Assembly: GCA_025964575.1 (NCBI GenBank)
Contig: JAOPYO010000057.1
Coordinates: forward strand, 1 to 64,000
Direction: 5' to 3'
Length of the DNA stretch: 64,000 bases
Origin: Actinomycetes bacterium
GTDB lineage: Bacteria > Actinomycetota > Actinomycetes > Streptosporangiales > Streptosporangiaceae
The notes under the pieces were generated by a model, which saw nothing but the letters and a program-made list of their open reading frames with translations, made no database searches and was not told the DNA's origin. Numbering within the stretch: position 1 is the stretch's first letter; every line of letters begins with the position of its first letter. Shown here in pieces: positions 17,212-25,666 of this stretch. The position numbers and the translations under genes were made by a program.

Positions 17212-19821
17212 TCAACGAGGGCTCGCCGGGTGCGCGTCGCGTTCCGCGCGCATCAGGTCCGCCTGCAGGTTCACGAGGTTGAAACGGCCGGTGAACGCGA
17301 TGGGGTCGGGCACAGGAACGGCCAGCGGAGCCTCCTCGTTCTGCAGCAGATAGGTGAGATTGTCGCAGCTCGTGAGCGTGTTGGGATGCTCGGCGCCCAG
17401 TACGCGGGTTAGCGCCTCCAGAACCGCACGATGCTCGGCCTCGGCCTCTTCCTTCCTCCCCAGTACTCGCAGCAGGCAGGCCAGATTGTTTCGTGTTGTG
17501 AGCGTAGCGGGGTGCTCGGGCCCCAGCACACCAGCTCGGGACCCCAAAGTGGCGCGATGCTGGATCTCAGCCTCCGTCAACCGGCCCAGCATCAGCAGTA
17601 CGAATGCGAGGTTGTTGCGGCTGGTGAGGGCGGCGGGGTGTTCGGGTCCGAGAACGCGGACGCGGGTCTCCAGAACGGCACCGTGCCGGTCCTCGGCTTC
17701 TTCCCATCGACCGAGGTATCCCACCACCGCCGCGAGGTTGTTGTGGCTGATCAGCGCGCCCGGATGATCCGTCCCTCGCTCATGGCTGCGCCACTCCAGG
17801 ACTTCCCGGTGTGCCGCCTCGGCCTCTTCGAACCGGCCCAAGTCCGCCCACACGACTCCGAGGTTGTTGCGGCTGGTGAGGGCGGCGGGGTGTTCGGGTC
17901 CGAGAACGCGAACGCGGGCTTCCAGAGTTGCACGGTGCAGCGCTTCGGCCTCCTCCAGTCGGCCCAGCGCCCGCAGGGCGAGCCCGACGTTGTTACGGCA
18001 GGCGAGTGTCGCGGGGTGGTCGTGGCCCAGCATGCGGGTGCGGGCATCCAGCGCGGCTCGGTGCTGAGCCTCCGCCTCGTCCAGCCGCCCCAGCGCCAGC
18101 AGCACGAACGCGAGATTGTTGCGGACGGTCACCGTACTCAGATGCTCAGGCCCTAGTATCCGGGCGTGCACGTCCAGAACAGCGCGATGCTCGGCCTCCT
18201 CCTCCCTCCAGCGCCCTAGGTACCCCAGCACACCCGCGAGATCGTTGCGGCTGGTGAGCGTGTCGGGATGTTCAGGCCCCAGGACACGAGCGCGCACCTC
18301 CAGAACGGCGCGATGCTCCGCCTCCGCCTCCGCCAGCCGACCCAGCGTCCGGGAGGCGGCGGCCAGGTCATGACGGCAGTTCAGCGTGGCGGGGTGCTCG
18401 GCGCCGAGGAGCAACTCCGAGATCGCCACCGCCCTGACCAGCATCGTATGTGCCTGCTGGCTAGCGCCCTGGGCCAGCATGAACTCGGCGGTCGGGCGGA
18501 GCACCGCGCCGAGGTCCGCCGGTTCCCGCTCCGGGGGATAGTGCGAAGCGATCTTCTCGATATGGCGGATCAGGCGATGCCATACCGGCCAGCTCGACAC
18601 ATCGGCGCCGGGATTTCCATCGGGGAGAGCGTCACGGAGCCAGGTGAGCGCGACGTCGCGGGGGTCGGCCTCCAGCACACCAGCTCGGTCCTCCGAACTG
18701 GCCGAGTTGAGCACGACTGCCTGAGTGAGACGGTGGAGGCTGACGGCATCGTCGGTCAGCGTCACCATGCTATGGGACGCCAGCACGCCGAGTGCCTCGT
18801 CGATGTCCGCGCCCATCTGCTCGTCCTCGCCACCGAGAATGGCGCGGGGCACGTCGTCCGGAGCGTAGTACGCCAGGATCCTCAGAAGCCGTACGGCGCC
18901 GGGGGCATTGGCGGCGATGACCTCCATGGTCAGATCCCACAGCCTGGCGATGGTCACCTGCGCCTTATCGCCCTGCGCCGCCGCGTCGTAGAGCCTGGTC
19001 GGCTGTTGGCGGAGCAGTTGCAGGTACCGGTCAGGGGGGATACGGGTCTGGCGAATGTACGCGGCGGCCTGATCAAGCGCCAACGGCAGGTATCCCAGTT
19101 CTTCCGCGATCTCCTCGGCAGCGTCCCGGTCGGTCGCTCCGGTACGGCCAGTGACGTGGGTGATCAGCGTGACGGCGGCCTCGCGGTCCAGGACGTCCAG
19201 CTTCAGGGCCGTCGTTCGACCGGGCCAGCGCACGTCACGGCGGCTGGTGACCAGAACGTGCCCACCCTCGGCGCCAGCGAGCAGTGCCTCGATGTGCGCA
19301 GGTTCGTTGACGTTGTCCAGCACAAGCAGCCAGCCTGGATGGCAGCGCAGCCACGCCAGCGCCCACGCTGCGCTGTCCTCGGTCGTCGCCGTAGATGCCG
19401 CCTCAGGTACCAGGCGGTAGGCCAGCGCAGCCAGACCGGTGTCGATCTGCTGAGCGCTCTCGGCGGTGATCCACCACACCACCGAGTAGGCCGTTCGCCG
19501 CCAATGGGCGTACTTGAGCGCGAGTTCGGACTTTCCCACCCCACCCAATCCGTGCAGCGTCTGCGTGATCACCACGTCCGTACGCTCCGACAGCGCCCGC
19601 TCCAGCCGCGCCAATACCGCGTCCCGCCCGACGAACACCGAGGTGGGAGGGCGAGGCAGGCTGACCACCCTCCCGGGCACCTCGAACTGGTCCGGTAGCG
19701 GGAACCGCGCCGGCTGCACCACGACTACCCGCGCGTGGTCGCCGGTGACGACGGTACCGCTGATCGTCTCGGCTACGACGGACCGTTCCCCTGATGCGGT
19801 AAAGTCCCGCTTCCCGTTCAT
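17212..19821 (-). CDS. STAND NTPase: NB-ARC domain with C-terminal TPR array
   Basis: An 869-residue signal-transducing NTPase. A short N-terminal stretch (SGTVVTGDHARVVVV) of the type that precedes actinobacterial STAND domains leads into the NB-ARC core: Walker A GLGGVGKS near residue 92, Walker B LLVLDNV near 165, and the arginine-bearing VLVTSRR sensor. A winged-helix region follows. From about residue 459 to 832 nine 42-residue kinesin-light-chain-type TPR units repeat (RVLGPEHPATLTSRNNLA consensus). Such proteins sense a ligand through the repeats and oligomerise; many are defence or regulatory switches. ATG 19821 has GGAG immediately adjacent with no spacer, so translation may be leaderless. 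It is co-transcribed with the ATP-grasp gene. Confidence 0.9.
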   Translation of the reverse strand: MNGKRDFTASGERSVVAETISGTVVTGDHARVVVVQPARFPLPDQFEVPGRVVSLPRPPTSVFVGRDAVLARLERALSERTDVVITQTLHGLGGVGKSELALKYAHWRRTAYSVVWWITAESAQQIDTGLAALAYRLVPEAASTATTEDSAAWALAWLRCHPGWLLVLDNVNEPAHIEALLAGAEGGHVLVTSRRDVRWPGRTTALKLDVLDREAAVTLITHVTGRTGATDRDAAEEIAEELGYLPLALDQAAAYIRQTRIPPDRYLQLLRQQPTRLYDAAAQGDKAQVTIARLWDLTMEVIAANAPGAVRLLRILAYYAPDDVPRAILGGEDEQMGADIDEALGVLASHSMVTLTDDAVSLHRLTQAVVLNSASSEDRAGVLEADPRDVALTWLRDALPDGNPGADVSSWPVWHRLIRHIEKIASHYPPEREPADLGAVLRPTAEFMLAQGASQQAHTMLVRAVAISELLLGAEHPATLNCRHDLAAASRTLGRLAEAEAEHRAVLEVRARVLGPEHPDTLTSRNDLAGVLGYLGRWREEEAEHRAVLDVHARILGPEHLSTVTVRNNLAFVLLALGRLDEAEAQHRAALDARTRMLGHDHPATLACRNNVGLALRALGRLEEAEALHRATLEARVRVLGPEHPAALTSRNNLGVVWADLGRFEEAEAAHREVLEWRSHERGTDHPGALISHNNLAAVVGYLGRWEEAEDRHGAVLETRVRVLGPEHPAALTSRNNLAFVLLMLGRLTEAEIQHRATLGSRAGVLGPEHPATLTTRNNLACLLRVLGRKEEAEAEHRAVLEALTRVLGAEHPNTLTSCDNLTYLLQNEEAPLAVPVPDPIAFTGRFNLVNLQADLMRAERDAHPASPR
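17326..18447 (-). repeat. nine degenerate 126-base coding repeats (TPR units)
   Basis: The 3' half of the STAND gene is a run of 126-base units, each encoding one 42-residue TPR pair. Some blocks are nearly identical at base level, for example around 17640 and 17880, where TCGGGTCCGAGAACGCG recurs. This suggests recent unit duplication or gene conversion within the array. It is coding DNA, not a CRISPR array. Confidence 0.8.
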
Positions 19822-19957
19822 CTCCGTATGTCGGTCCGTACGTTTCCCATGGAGCTATCGTCGGCCAACCAAGTGCTCACTTACCGTACCCAGTCCACAA
19901 CTGGCCAGCGACCTCCCAGACCTGATTTCAGCCGCGATGCTCGGCGGCCGACGAAGT

Positions 19958-21397
19958 TCATCCGGTGCCGAGGAGCCGCTCGATCGGGGAGATGGCGAAG
20001 TAGGCGATGAAGAGGACGATCACCGGCCACAGCGCCAGATGGACGTCGCGCGTCCTGCCCTGACCCGCCTTGATCGCCGCGTAGGCGATCAGGCCGGCGC
20101 CGATCCCGTTGGTGATGGAGTAACTGAACGGCATCAGCACGATGGTGAGGAACGCGGGGATGGCGATCGCCAGGTCGGACCAGTCGATCTTGGCGACCTG
20201 GGTCATCATCAGCGCGCCGACCACCACCAGGGCGGGTGCGGCGGCCTGGGCGGGCACCACGGTGGCCAGCGGGGTCAGGAACAGCGTGCAGGTGAACAGC
20301 AGCCCGGTCACGATGTTGGCCAGTCCGGTGCGGGCACCCTCGCCGACGCCGGCCGCCGACTCCACGAACACGGTGTTGGCGGAGGAGCTGGTGAGGCCGC
20401 CGATCGCCGCGGAGACACCGTCGACGGCCAGGATACGGCCGAGCCTGGGCACCTTGCCGTCGGCACCGATGAGCCCGGCCTCGTCGCTGATGCCGAGGAT
20501 CGTGCCCATCGCGTCGAAGAAGCCGGAGAGCACCAGAGTGAAGAGCACCACCAGCGCGGTGATGAATCCCGCCCGGCCGAAGCCCCCGAACAGGTCGGCC
20601 TTGCCGAAGAGCCCGAAGTCCGGGACCGAGAAGAGGGTGTGCGGCGCCTTGGGGACGACGGTGCCCCAGGCCTTGCCCGGGATGGTGGCGGCCGCGTTGA
20701 TGACGATGGCGAGGACGGTGGCCGCCGCGATGCTGATGAGGATCGCGCCCGGCACCCTGCGGGTGTAGAGCACGATCATGAGCAGCAGGCCGAGAGCGAA
20801 CACCAGCACCGGCCACCCCTCCAGATGGCCGCTCTTGCCGAGGGCCAGCGGCGTTCCCGCGGCCGCCCCGACGAATCCGGCGTCGACCATGCCGATCAGC
20901 GCGATGAAGCAGCCGATGCCGACCGCGATGGCGTGCTTGAGCGGCAGCGGGATGGCGTTCATGATGCGTTCGCGCAGCCCGGTGACGGCCAGCACGACGA
21001 TGACCGCACCTTCGAGGACCACCAGGCCCATGGCCTGCGGCCAGGTCATGTGCGGGGCCGCCTGGAAGGCGACGATCGCGTTGATGCCGAGCCCCGCGGC
21101 CAGCGCGAGCGGGGCGTTGCCGATCAGCCCCATCAGGATGGTGGCGATGGCCGCTGACAGCGCCGTCATGGTGGTGAGCTGCGGGATCGACAGCCTCGCC
21201 CCGGTGACGTCCTTGGCGCTGCCTACGATGATCGGGTTCAGCAGGATGATGTACGCCATCGCCACGAAGGTGGTGACGCCACCGCGCACCTCCCGGGGGA
21301 TGGTGGTCTGACGGTCCGTCAACTCGAAGAACCGATCCAGCGCGCCACGGTGCCCAGGCATTGCGTGATCATCGCTGGACCGTTCCACTCGCGTCAT
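19958..21397 (-). CDS. NCS2 family purine permease (AzgA-like)
   Basis: A 479-residue integral membrane protein with about a dozen hydrophobic helices. GGVTTFVAMAYIILLNP at the start, SANTVFVESAAGVGEGARTG in the middle and the closing LIAYAAIKAGQG are typical of AzgA-type hypoxanthine/guanine/adenine transporters. It should import purine bases by proton symport for the surrounding catabolic genes. GGAG lies 6 bases before ATG 21397; the frame is open to 21448 without a better start. It is 152 bases after the xanthine dehydrogenase large subunit and is probably the last gene of that unit. Confidence 0.92.
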   Translation of the reverse strand: MTRVERSSDDHAMPGHRGALDRFFELTDRQTTIPREVRGGVTTFVAMAYIILLNPIIVGSAKDVTGARLSIPQLTTMTALSAAIATILMGLIGNAPLALAAGLGINAIVAFQAAPHMTWPQAMGLVVLEGAVIVVLAVTGLRERIMNAIPLPLKHAIAVGIGCFIALIGMVDAGFVGAAAGTPLALGKSGHLEGWPVLVFALGLLLMIVLYTRRVPGAILISIAAATVLAIVINAAATIPGKAWGTVVPKAPHTLFSVPDFGLFGKADLFGGFGRAGFITALVVLFTLVLSGFFDAMGTILGISDEAGLIGADGKVPRLGRILAVDGVSAAIGGLTSSSANTVFVESAAGVGEGARTGLANIVTGLLFTCTLFLTPLATVVPAQAAAPALVVVGALMMTQVAKIDWSDLAIAIPAFLTIVLMPFSYSITNGIGAGLIAYAAIKAGQGRTRDVHLALWPVIVLFIAYFAISPIERLLGTG

Positions 21398-21449
21398 TCC
21401 TGCTCCGATCACATGCTGTGGCTCGCCTTCTCTTCCGTGATCACGCAAT
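21360..21449. repeat. inverted repeat around the permease start
   Basis: ATTGCGTGATCA (21360-21371) and TGATCACGCAAT (21438-21449) are perfect 12-base inverted copies. The left one lies inside the permease coding sequence, the right one upstream of it. The same words recur at 33005-33043. They could be paired operator half-sites allowing looping across the start codon. Confidence 0.5.
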
Positions 21450-21549
21450 CGATCGACGCAGGATTGTGATCATGAAGGTGGTGGAGGTGGTCCCCGGCGC
21501 GCCTTCGCTTGGTTCGTCATGGGCTGGTTCGTCTTGGGCGAACCACAGG

Positions 21550-23838
21550 TTAGCTGCCCGTGATGTGTTCCGGACGAACCGGTATCCGGGTAAGGGGCTT
21601 ACCGGATGCGGCCCTGACGGCCGCGACGATCGCCGGGGTCGAGGAGAGCGTCGGCGGCTCGCCGGCTCCCCGCAGACCGTACGGCGCGAACGGATCGGCG
21701 TGCTCGAGGATCTCCAGCTTCATCGGCGGCATGTCGAGGATGGTCGGGATCAGATAGTCGGTGAACGACGGATTGAGGACGATCCCGCCGGCGACCTGGA
21801 TCTCCTCCATCAGCGCCAGCCCGAGGCCCTGGGCCGAGCCACCGTGGATCTGCCCCTCCAGGGCCAGCGGGTTGAGGATCTTCCCTACGTCCTGGACGGC
21901 GGCCAGCTCCACCACCTTGACCAGCCCCAGTTCCACGTCCACGTCCACGACGGCCCGGTGCACGCAGAAGGAGAACTGGACATGGGCGTCGCCCTGACCG
22001 GTCACCGGGTCCATCGCCCGGGTCGGCCGGTGGCGGAACTCCCGGGTCTCCTCGACGACGGCGTCGCCCAGGATCTCGGCCAGGGTGGCGACGACCCCCT
22101 GCGACTCGGACACCACCTTGCCGCCCACCAGGGAGAGCGCCCCCAGGGGCCGGCCCAGCCGGCTCTCGGCGAGGTCGCGGACGCGGTCCCGGACCGCCTC
22201 GCAGGCGACCTTGACCGCTCCGCCGGTCATGTACGACTGGCGGGAGGCACTGGACGAGCCGGCGGAGCCGACGTTGGTGTCCGCGGGCGCGACGGTGACC
22301 GTCTCCACCCCGAGTTCGGTGCGGGCGATCTGCGCCTGCACCATGACCAGGCCCTGGCCGACCTCGGCGGCGGCGGTGTGCACCAGCACCGCGGGCTCCC
22401 CGCCGATGACCTCCAGCCGTACGCGGGCGGTGGAGTGGTCGTCGAACCCCTCGGAGAAGCAGATGTTCTTGATCCCGATGCCGTAACCGACGCCCCGGAC
22501 GACCCCTTCGCCATGCGTGGTGTTGGCGGCTCCCCCGGGCAGGTTCCGGATGTCTCCGGCATCGGTCGCCGAAGGCATCGGGAAGGCACGGGCCCGCTCC
22601 AGCAGATCCACCAGCGGCGCCGGCATGTCGACGATCTGCCCGGTGGCGATCGGTGAGCCCTCGCTGATCGCGTTACGGATCCGTACCTCGACCGGATCCA
22701 GCCCGCAGGCCTCCGCCAGCCTGTCCATCTGTGATTCGTAGCCGAAGCAGGCCTGCACCGCGCCGAAGCCGCGCATCGCGCCGCAGGGCGGGTTGTTGGT
22801 GTAGACGCCGTAGGCGTCCAATGCGATGTTGGGCACCTCATAGGGCCCGATGCCCAGTGAGGCGGCGTTGCCGGTCACCGCCGGGGTGGTGGAGGCGTAC
22901 GCTCCGCCGTCCAGGATGATCTCGGCCTTCACGTAGACGAGCTTCCCGTCGCGGTCGGCGCCATGCTCGTAGCGCATCAGCGCCGGGTGCCGGTGGACGT
23001 GCCCGAAGAACGACTCCTCCCGGCCGTACACGATCCTGACCGGCTTGCCCGTGTGCAGGGCGAGCAGGCACGCGTGGATCTGCATGGACAGGTCCTCGCG
23101 GGCACCGAAGGCGCCGCCAACCCCGGACAGCGTCAGCCGCACCTTGTCGGACGGCAACGCGAGGCAGGGGGCGATCTGCTCCTGGTCGACGTGCAGCCAC
23201 TGGGTGGCCACATAGAGATCGACGCCGCCGTCCTCGGCAGGCACCGCCAGCCCCGACTCCGGCCCGAGGAAGGCCTGGTCCTGCATGCCGACCTCGTACT
23301 CGCCGGTGACGACGACCTCGGCCCGCGCCGTCGCGACGTCCCCGACCCGCATCGGCTGGTGCCGTACGACGTTGCCGCCGGGGTGCACCTTCGCGTAGGC
23401 CGGGTCGAGTGCCGCCCGCCGGGCGTCGATGATCGGCTCGAGGAGCTCGTAGTCGACGCGGATCCGGTCGCAGGCACGGCGGGCGATCTCCGGATGGTCG
23501 GCGGCCACGATGGCGACGGCCTCGCCCTGGTATCGCACCTCGTCGATGGCGAGCACCGGCTGGTCCTGGCGGTCGAGCCCGTACCTCTTCTCGCCGGGCA
23601 CGTCCTCGTGGGTCAGCACCGCGTGCACGCCGGGCAGCTTCAGCGCCTCGGTGATGTCCACCCTGAGGATCCGGGCCCGCGGATGAGGACTGCGCAGCGT
23701 GGCGCCGTGCAGCATTCCGTCCATCCACAGATCGGAGGAGTAGGCGAACTCACCCGTCACCTTGAGCGTGCCATCCGGCCGCGGCAGGCTGTCGCCCACG
23801 CCGCCTCGGACCGGCGTGCGGAACTGAACGTCGGTCAT
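21550..23838 (-). CDS. xdhA: xanthine dehydrogenase, molybdenum cofactor-binding subunit
   Basis: A 762-residue molybdopterin subunit of the xanthine oxidase family, catalysing hydroxylation of hypoxanthine and xanthine to urate together with the FeS and FAD subunits. Visible motifs include GGAFGAREDLSMQIHACLLA, RGFGAVQACFGYESQMDRLA, the pterin-contact AAEVGQGLVMVQAQIA, and the catalytic-glutamate segment GLRGAGEPPTLSSTPA near the C-terminus. The frame runs open to 24732, but ATG 23838 is the real start: it overlaps the deaminase stop as ATGA. The operon gives all three subunits plus a deaminase. Confidence 0.94.
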   Translation of the reverse strand: MTDVQFRTPVRGGVGDSLPRPDGTLKVTGEFAYSSDLWMDGMLHGATLRSPHPRARILRVDITEALKLPGVHAVLTHEDVPGEKRYGLDRQDQPVLAIDEVRYQGEAVAIVAADHPEIARRACDRIRVDYELLEPIIDARRAALDPAYAKVHPGGNVVRHQPMRVGDVATARAEVVVTGEYEVGMQDQAFLGPESGLAVPAEDGGVDLYVATQWLHVDQEQIAPCLALPSDKVRLTLSGVGGAFGAREDLSMQIHACLLALHTGKPVRIVYGREESFFGHVHRHPALMRYEHGADRDGKLVYVKAEIILDGGAYASTTPAVTGNAASLGIGPYEVPNIALDAYGVYTNNPPCGAMRGFGAVQACFGYESQMDRLAEACGLDPVEVRIRNAISEGSPIATGQIVDMPAPLVDLLERARAFPMPSATDAGDIRNLPGGAANTTHGEGVVRGVGYGIGIKNICFSEGFDDHSTARVRLEVIGGEPAVLVHTAAAEVGQGLVMVQAQIARTELGVETVTVAPADTNVGSAGSSSASRQSYMTGGAVKVACEAVRDRVRDLAESRLGRPLGALSLVGGKVVSESQGVVATLAEILGDAVVEETREFRHRPTRAMDPVTGQGDAHVQFSFCVHRAVVDVDVELGLVKVVELAAVQDVGKILNPLALEGQIHGGSAQGLGLALMEEIQVAGGIVLNPSFTDYLIPTILDMPPMKLEILEHADPFAPYGLRGAGEPPTLSSTPAIVAAVRAASGKPLTRIPVRPEHITGS

Positions 23839-25181
23839 GAGCCCTCCATGATCGCTCGATGGGCGGCGGCTCCGGCCGCGCCGAGAGCCTCCTGGGAGGC
23901 CGTCCGGAGGGTACCGTCCTCGACGACGGTGCGGCCTCCCACCAGCAGCCGCTGGAGCGGGGGAGTGGGGCCGTGGACCAGTGCCACCACCGGGTCGTCG
24001 ATGGCGGCGCGCATGCCGTCGACGCGCCAGAGCGCGATGTCGGCAAGCTTCCCCGGCTCCAGGGTGCCGACCTCGTCCTGCCGGCCGAGGCACCGGGCAC
24101 CACCCAGCGTGCCGAGCTCCAGGGCCTGGCGGGCGGTCAGTGCCGTCGGGCCGCCGACCGCGCGCTGGAACAGCATCGCCTGCCGCATCTCGCCCGCGAG
24201 CGGGGTCATCTCGCTGGAGGCGGGGCCGTCGACGCCGAGCCCCACCGGGGCGCCCGCCGCCAGCAGCGCCGAGATCCGGGCGATCCCCGCGCCGAGGCGG
24301 GCATTGGAACTCGGGCAGTGTGCGACCCCGGTGCCGTGCGTCGCGAGCCGGGCGATGTCTTGGTCGTGCAAGTGGACACAGTGCGCGAACCAGACATCCT
24401 CGCCGAGCCAGCCCAGCTTTTCCATGTAGTCGACCGGGGTGCAGCCGAACTGCTCGACGCAGTGCTGCTCCTCGTCGAGGGTCTCGGCGAGATGCGTGTG
24501 CAGCCGTACGCCCTTGCGACGGGCCAGCGCGGCCGCCTCGGTCATGAGCGTTTCGGTCACCGAGAACGGCGAGCACGGCGCCACCGCGACACGCAGCATC
24601 GAGCCGAAGGAGGCGTCGTGGTAGGTGTCGATCGCCTCCTCTGTGGCGATCAGGGCCGCCTCGGTCTCCTCGACCACCTCGTCCGGGGGCAGCCCGCCGT
24701 GCGAGCGGCCCCGGTCCATCGAGCCGCGGCACGGATGGAACCGCAACCCCACCTCATGGGCCGCCTCGATCTCCGCCGCGAGCAGATCCCCTCTCCCTGA
24801 AGGGAAGACGTAGTGGTGGTCGGTGGTGGTCGTACAGCCGGACAGCGCCAGCCAGCCCAGCCCGGCGCCCGCCGCGCCGCGCACGACCTCCGCGTCCATT
24901 CGCGCCCAGATCGGATAGAGCTCGGTCAGCCACTCGAAGAGGGTGCCGTCCTTGGCCATCCCCTGGGTGGCCCACTGGTAGAGGTGATGGTGGGTGTTGA
25001 CCAGCCCCGGTGTGGCCAGGCACCCGGAGGCGTCGATGTAGTCGAACCGCTCGCCCGGTGGCATCAGAGCGTTCGCCCGGCCCACCGAGAGGATCCGGTC
25101 GCCCTCGATCACGATGTGCCCCGAGGCGTACTCCTCGCCCGAGACCGTAACGATCGCGCAGTTCTCGATCACGGTCTTCAT
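23835..25181 (-). CDS. 8-oxoguanine deaminase (amidohydrolase, AtzB/TrzN-like)
   Basis: A 448-residue amidohydrolase. The metal site is in TPGLVNTHHHLYQWATQG, with further ligands in LHTHLAETLDEEQHC, WFAHCVHLHDQD and VGLGVDGPASSE. Close relatives are annotated as 8-oxoguanine deaminase, which converts 8-oxoguanine to urate, or as hydroxyatrazine hydrolases. Its place between the FeS and molybdenum subunits of xanthine dehydrogenase, with ATGA overlaps on both sides, supports the first function: its product enters the same urate pathway. Guanine deaminase is an alternative. Confidence 0.85.
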   Translation of the reverse strand: MKTVIENCAIVTVSGEEYASGHIVIEGDRILSVGRANALMPPGERFDYIDASGCLATPGLVNTHHHLYQWATQGMAKDGTLFEWLTELYPIWARMDAEVVRGAAGAGLGWLALSGCTTTTDHHYVFPSGRGDLLAAEIEAAHEVGLRFHPCRGSMDRGRSHGGLPPDEVVEETEAALIATEEAIDTYHDASFGSMLRVAVAPCSPFSVTETLMTEAAALARRKGVRLHTHLAETLDEEQHCVEQFGCTPVDYMEKLGWLGEDVWFAHCVHLHDQDIARLATHGTGVAHCPSSNARLGAGIARISALLAAGAPVGLGVDGPASSEMTPLAGEMRQAMLFQRAVGGPTALTARQALELGTLGGARCLGRQDEVGTLEPGKLADIALWRVDGMRAAIDDPVVALVHGPTPPLQRLLVGGRTVVEDGTLRTASQEALGAAGAAAHRAIMEGS

Positions 25182-25666
25182 CGCAGAGCCGCCCTTTTGG
25201 TGGCCGCCAGCCGGACGGCGTCGAGGATCTTCTCATAGCCGGTGCACCGGCACAGATTGCCTGCCAGCGCCTCCCGGATCTCGGGGTCGGCGGGGACGTC
25301 CCCGCCGGAACCGACGGTGCGTTCCAGCAGGTCGTGGGTCTGCACCAGCAGGCCCGGCGTGCAGAACCCGCACTGGACGGCGCCCGCCTCGACGAACGCC
25401 TCCTGCACCGGGTCGAGACCCTCTCCGTTGCCCAGTCCTTCGATGGTCCGGACGGTGCGGCCTTCGGCCTGGCCGGCCGCCACCAGACAGGAACAGACCG
25501 GCATGCCGTCCAGATAGACGGTGCACGACCCGCACTCGCCCTGCTCACAGGCGTTCTTGGAGCCGGGCAGCCCGCACCGATCGCGCAGCACGAACAGCAG
25601 CGACTCGCCCTCCCAGACATCGTCGGCGACCTGGGTCTGGCCGTTGACGGTGAACGTCACGCGCAT
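25178..25666 (-). CDS. xdhC: xanthine dehydrogenase, 2Fe-2S subunit
   Basis: A 162-residue protein with two 2Fe-2S sites. The plant-type ferredoxin domain has CEQGECGSCTVYLDGMPVCSC (its cysteines span about residues 40-60), and the helical domain has CGFCTPG and CRCTG. It carries electrons from the molybdenum site to FAD. It overlaps the FAD subunit by 10 bases upstream and the deaminase by ATGA downstream. Confidence 0.95.
   Translation of the reverse strand: MRVTFTVNGQTQVADDVWEGESLLFVLRDRCGLPGSKNACEQGECGSCTVYLDGMPVCSCLVAAGQAEGRTVRTIEGLGNGEGLDPVQEAFVEAGAVQCGFCTPGLLVQTHDLLERTVGSGGDVPADPEIREALAGNLCRCTGYEKILDAVRLAATKRAALR

Noticed and set aside
17326-18447. Possible CRISPR or non-coding repeat array
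   Set aside because: The 126-base units are in frame and encode TPR motifs; no short palindromic repeats with unique spacers.
23839-24732. Upstream extension of the xanthine dehydrogenase large subunit
   Set aside because: Antiparallel nothing but out-of-frame reading of the deaminase gene; the ATGA junction at 23838 marks the start.
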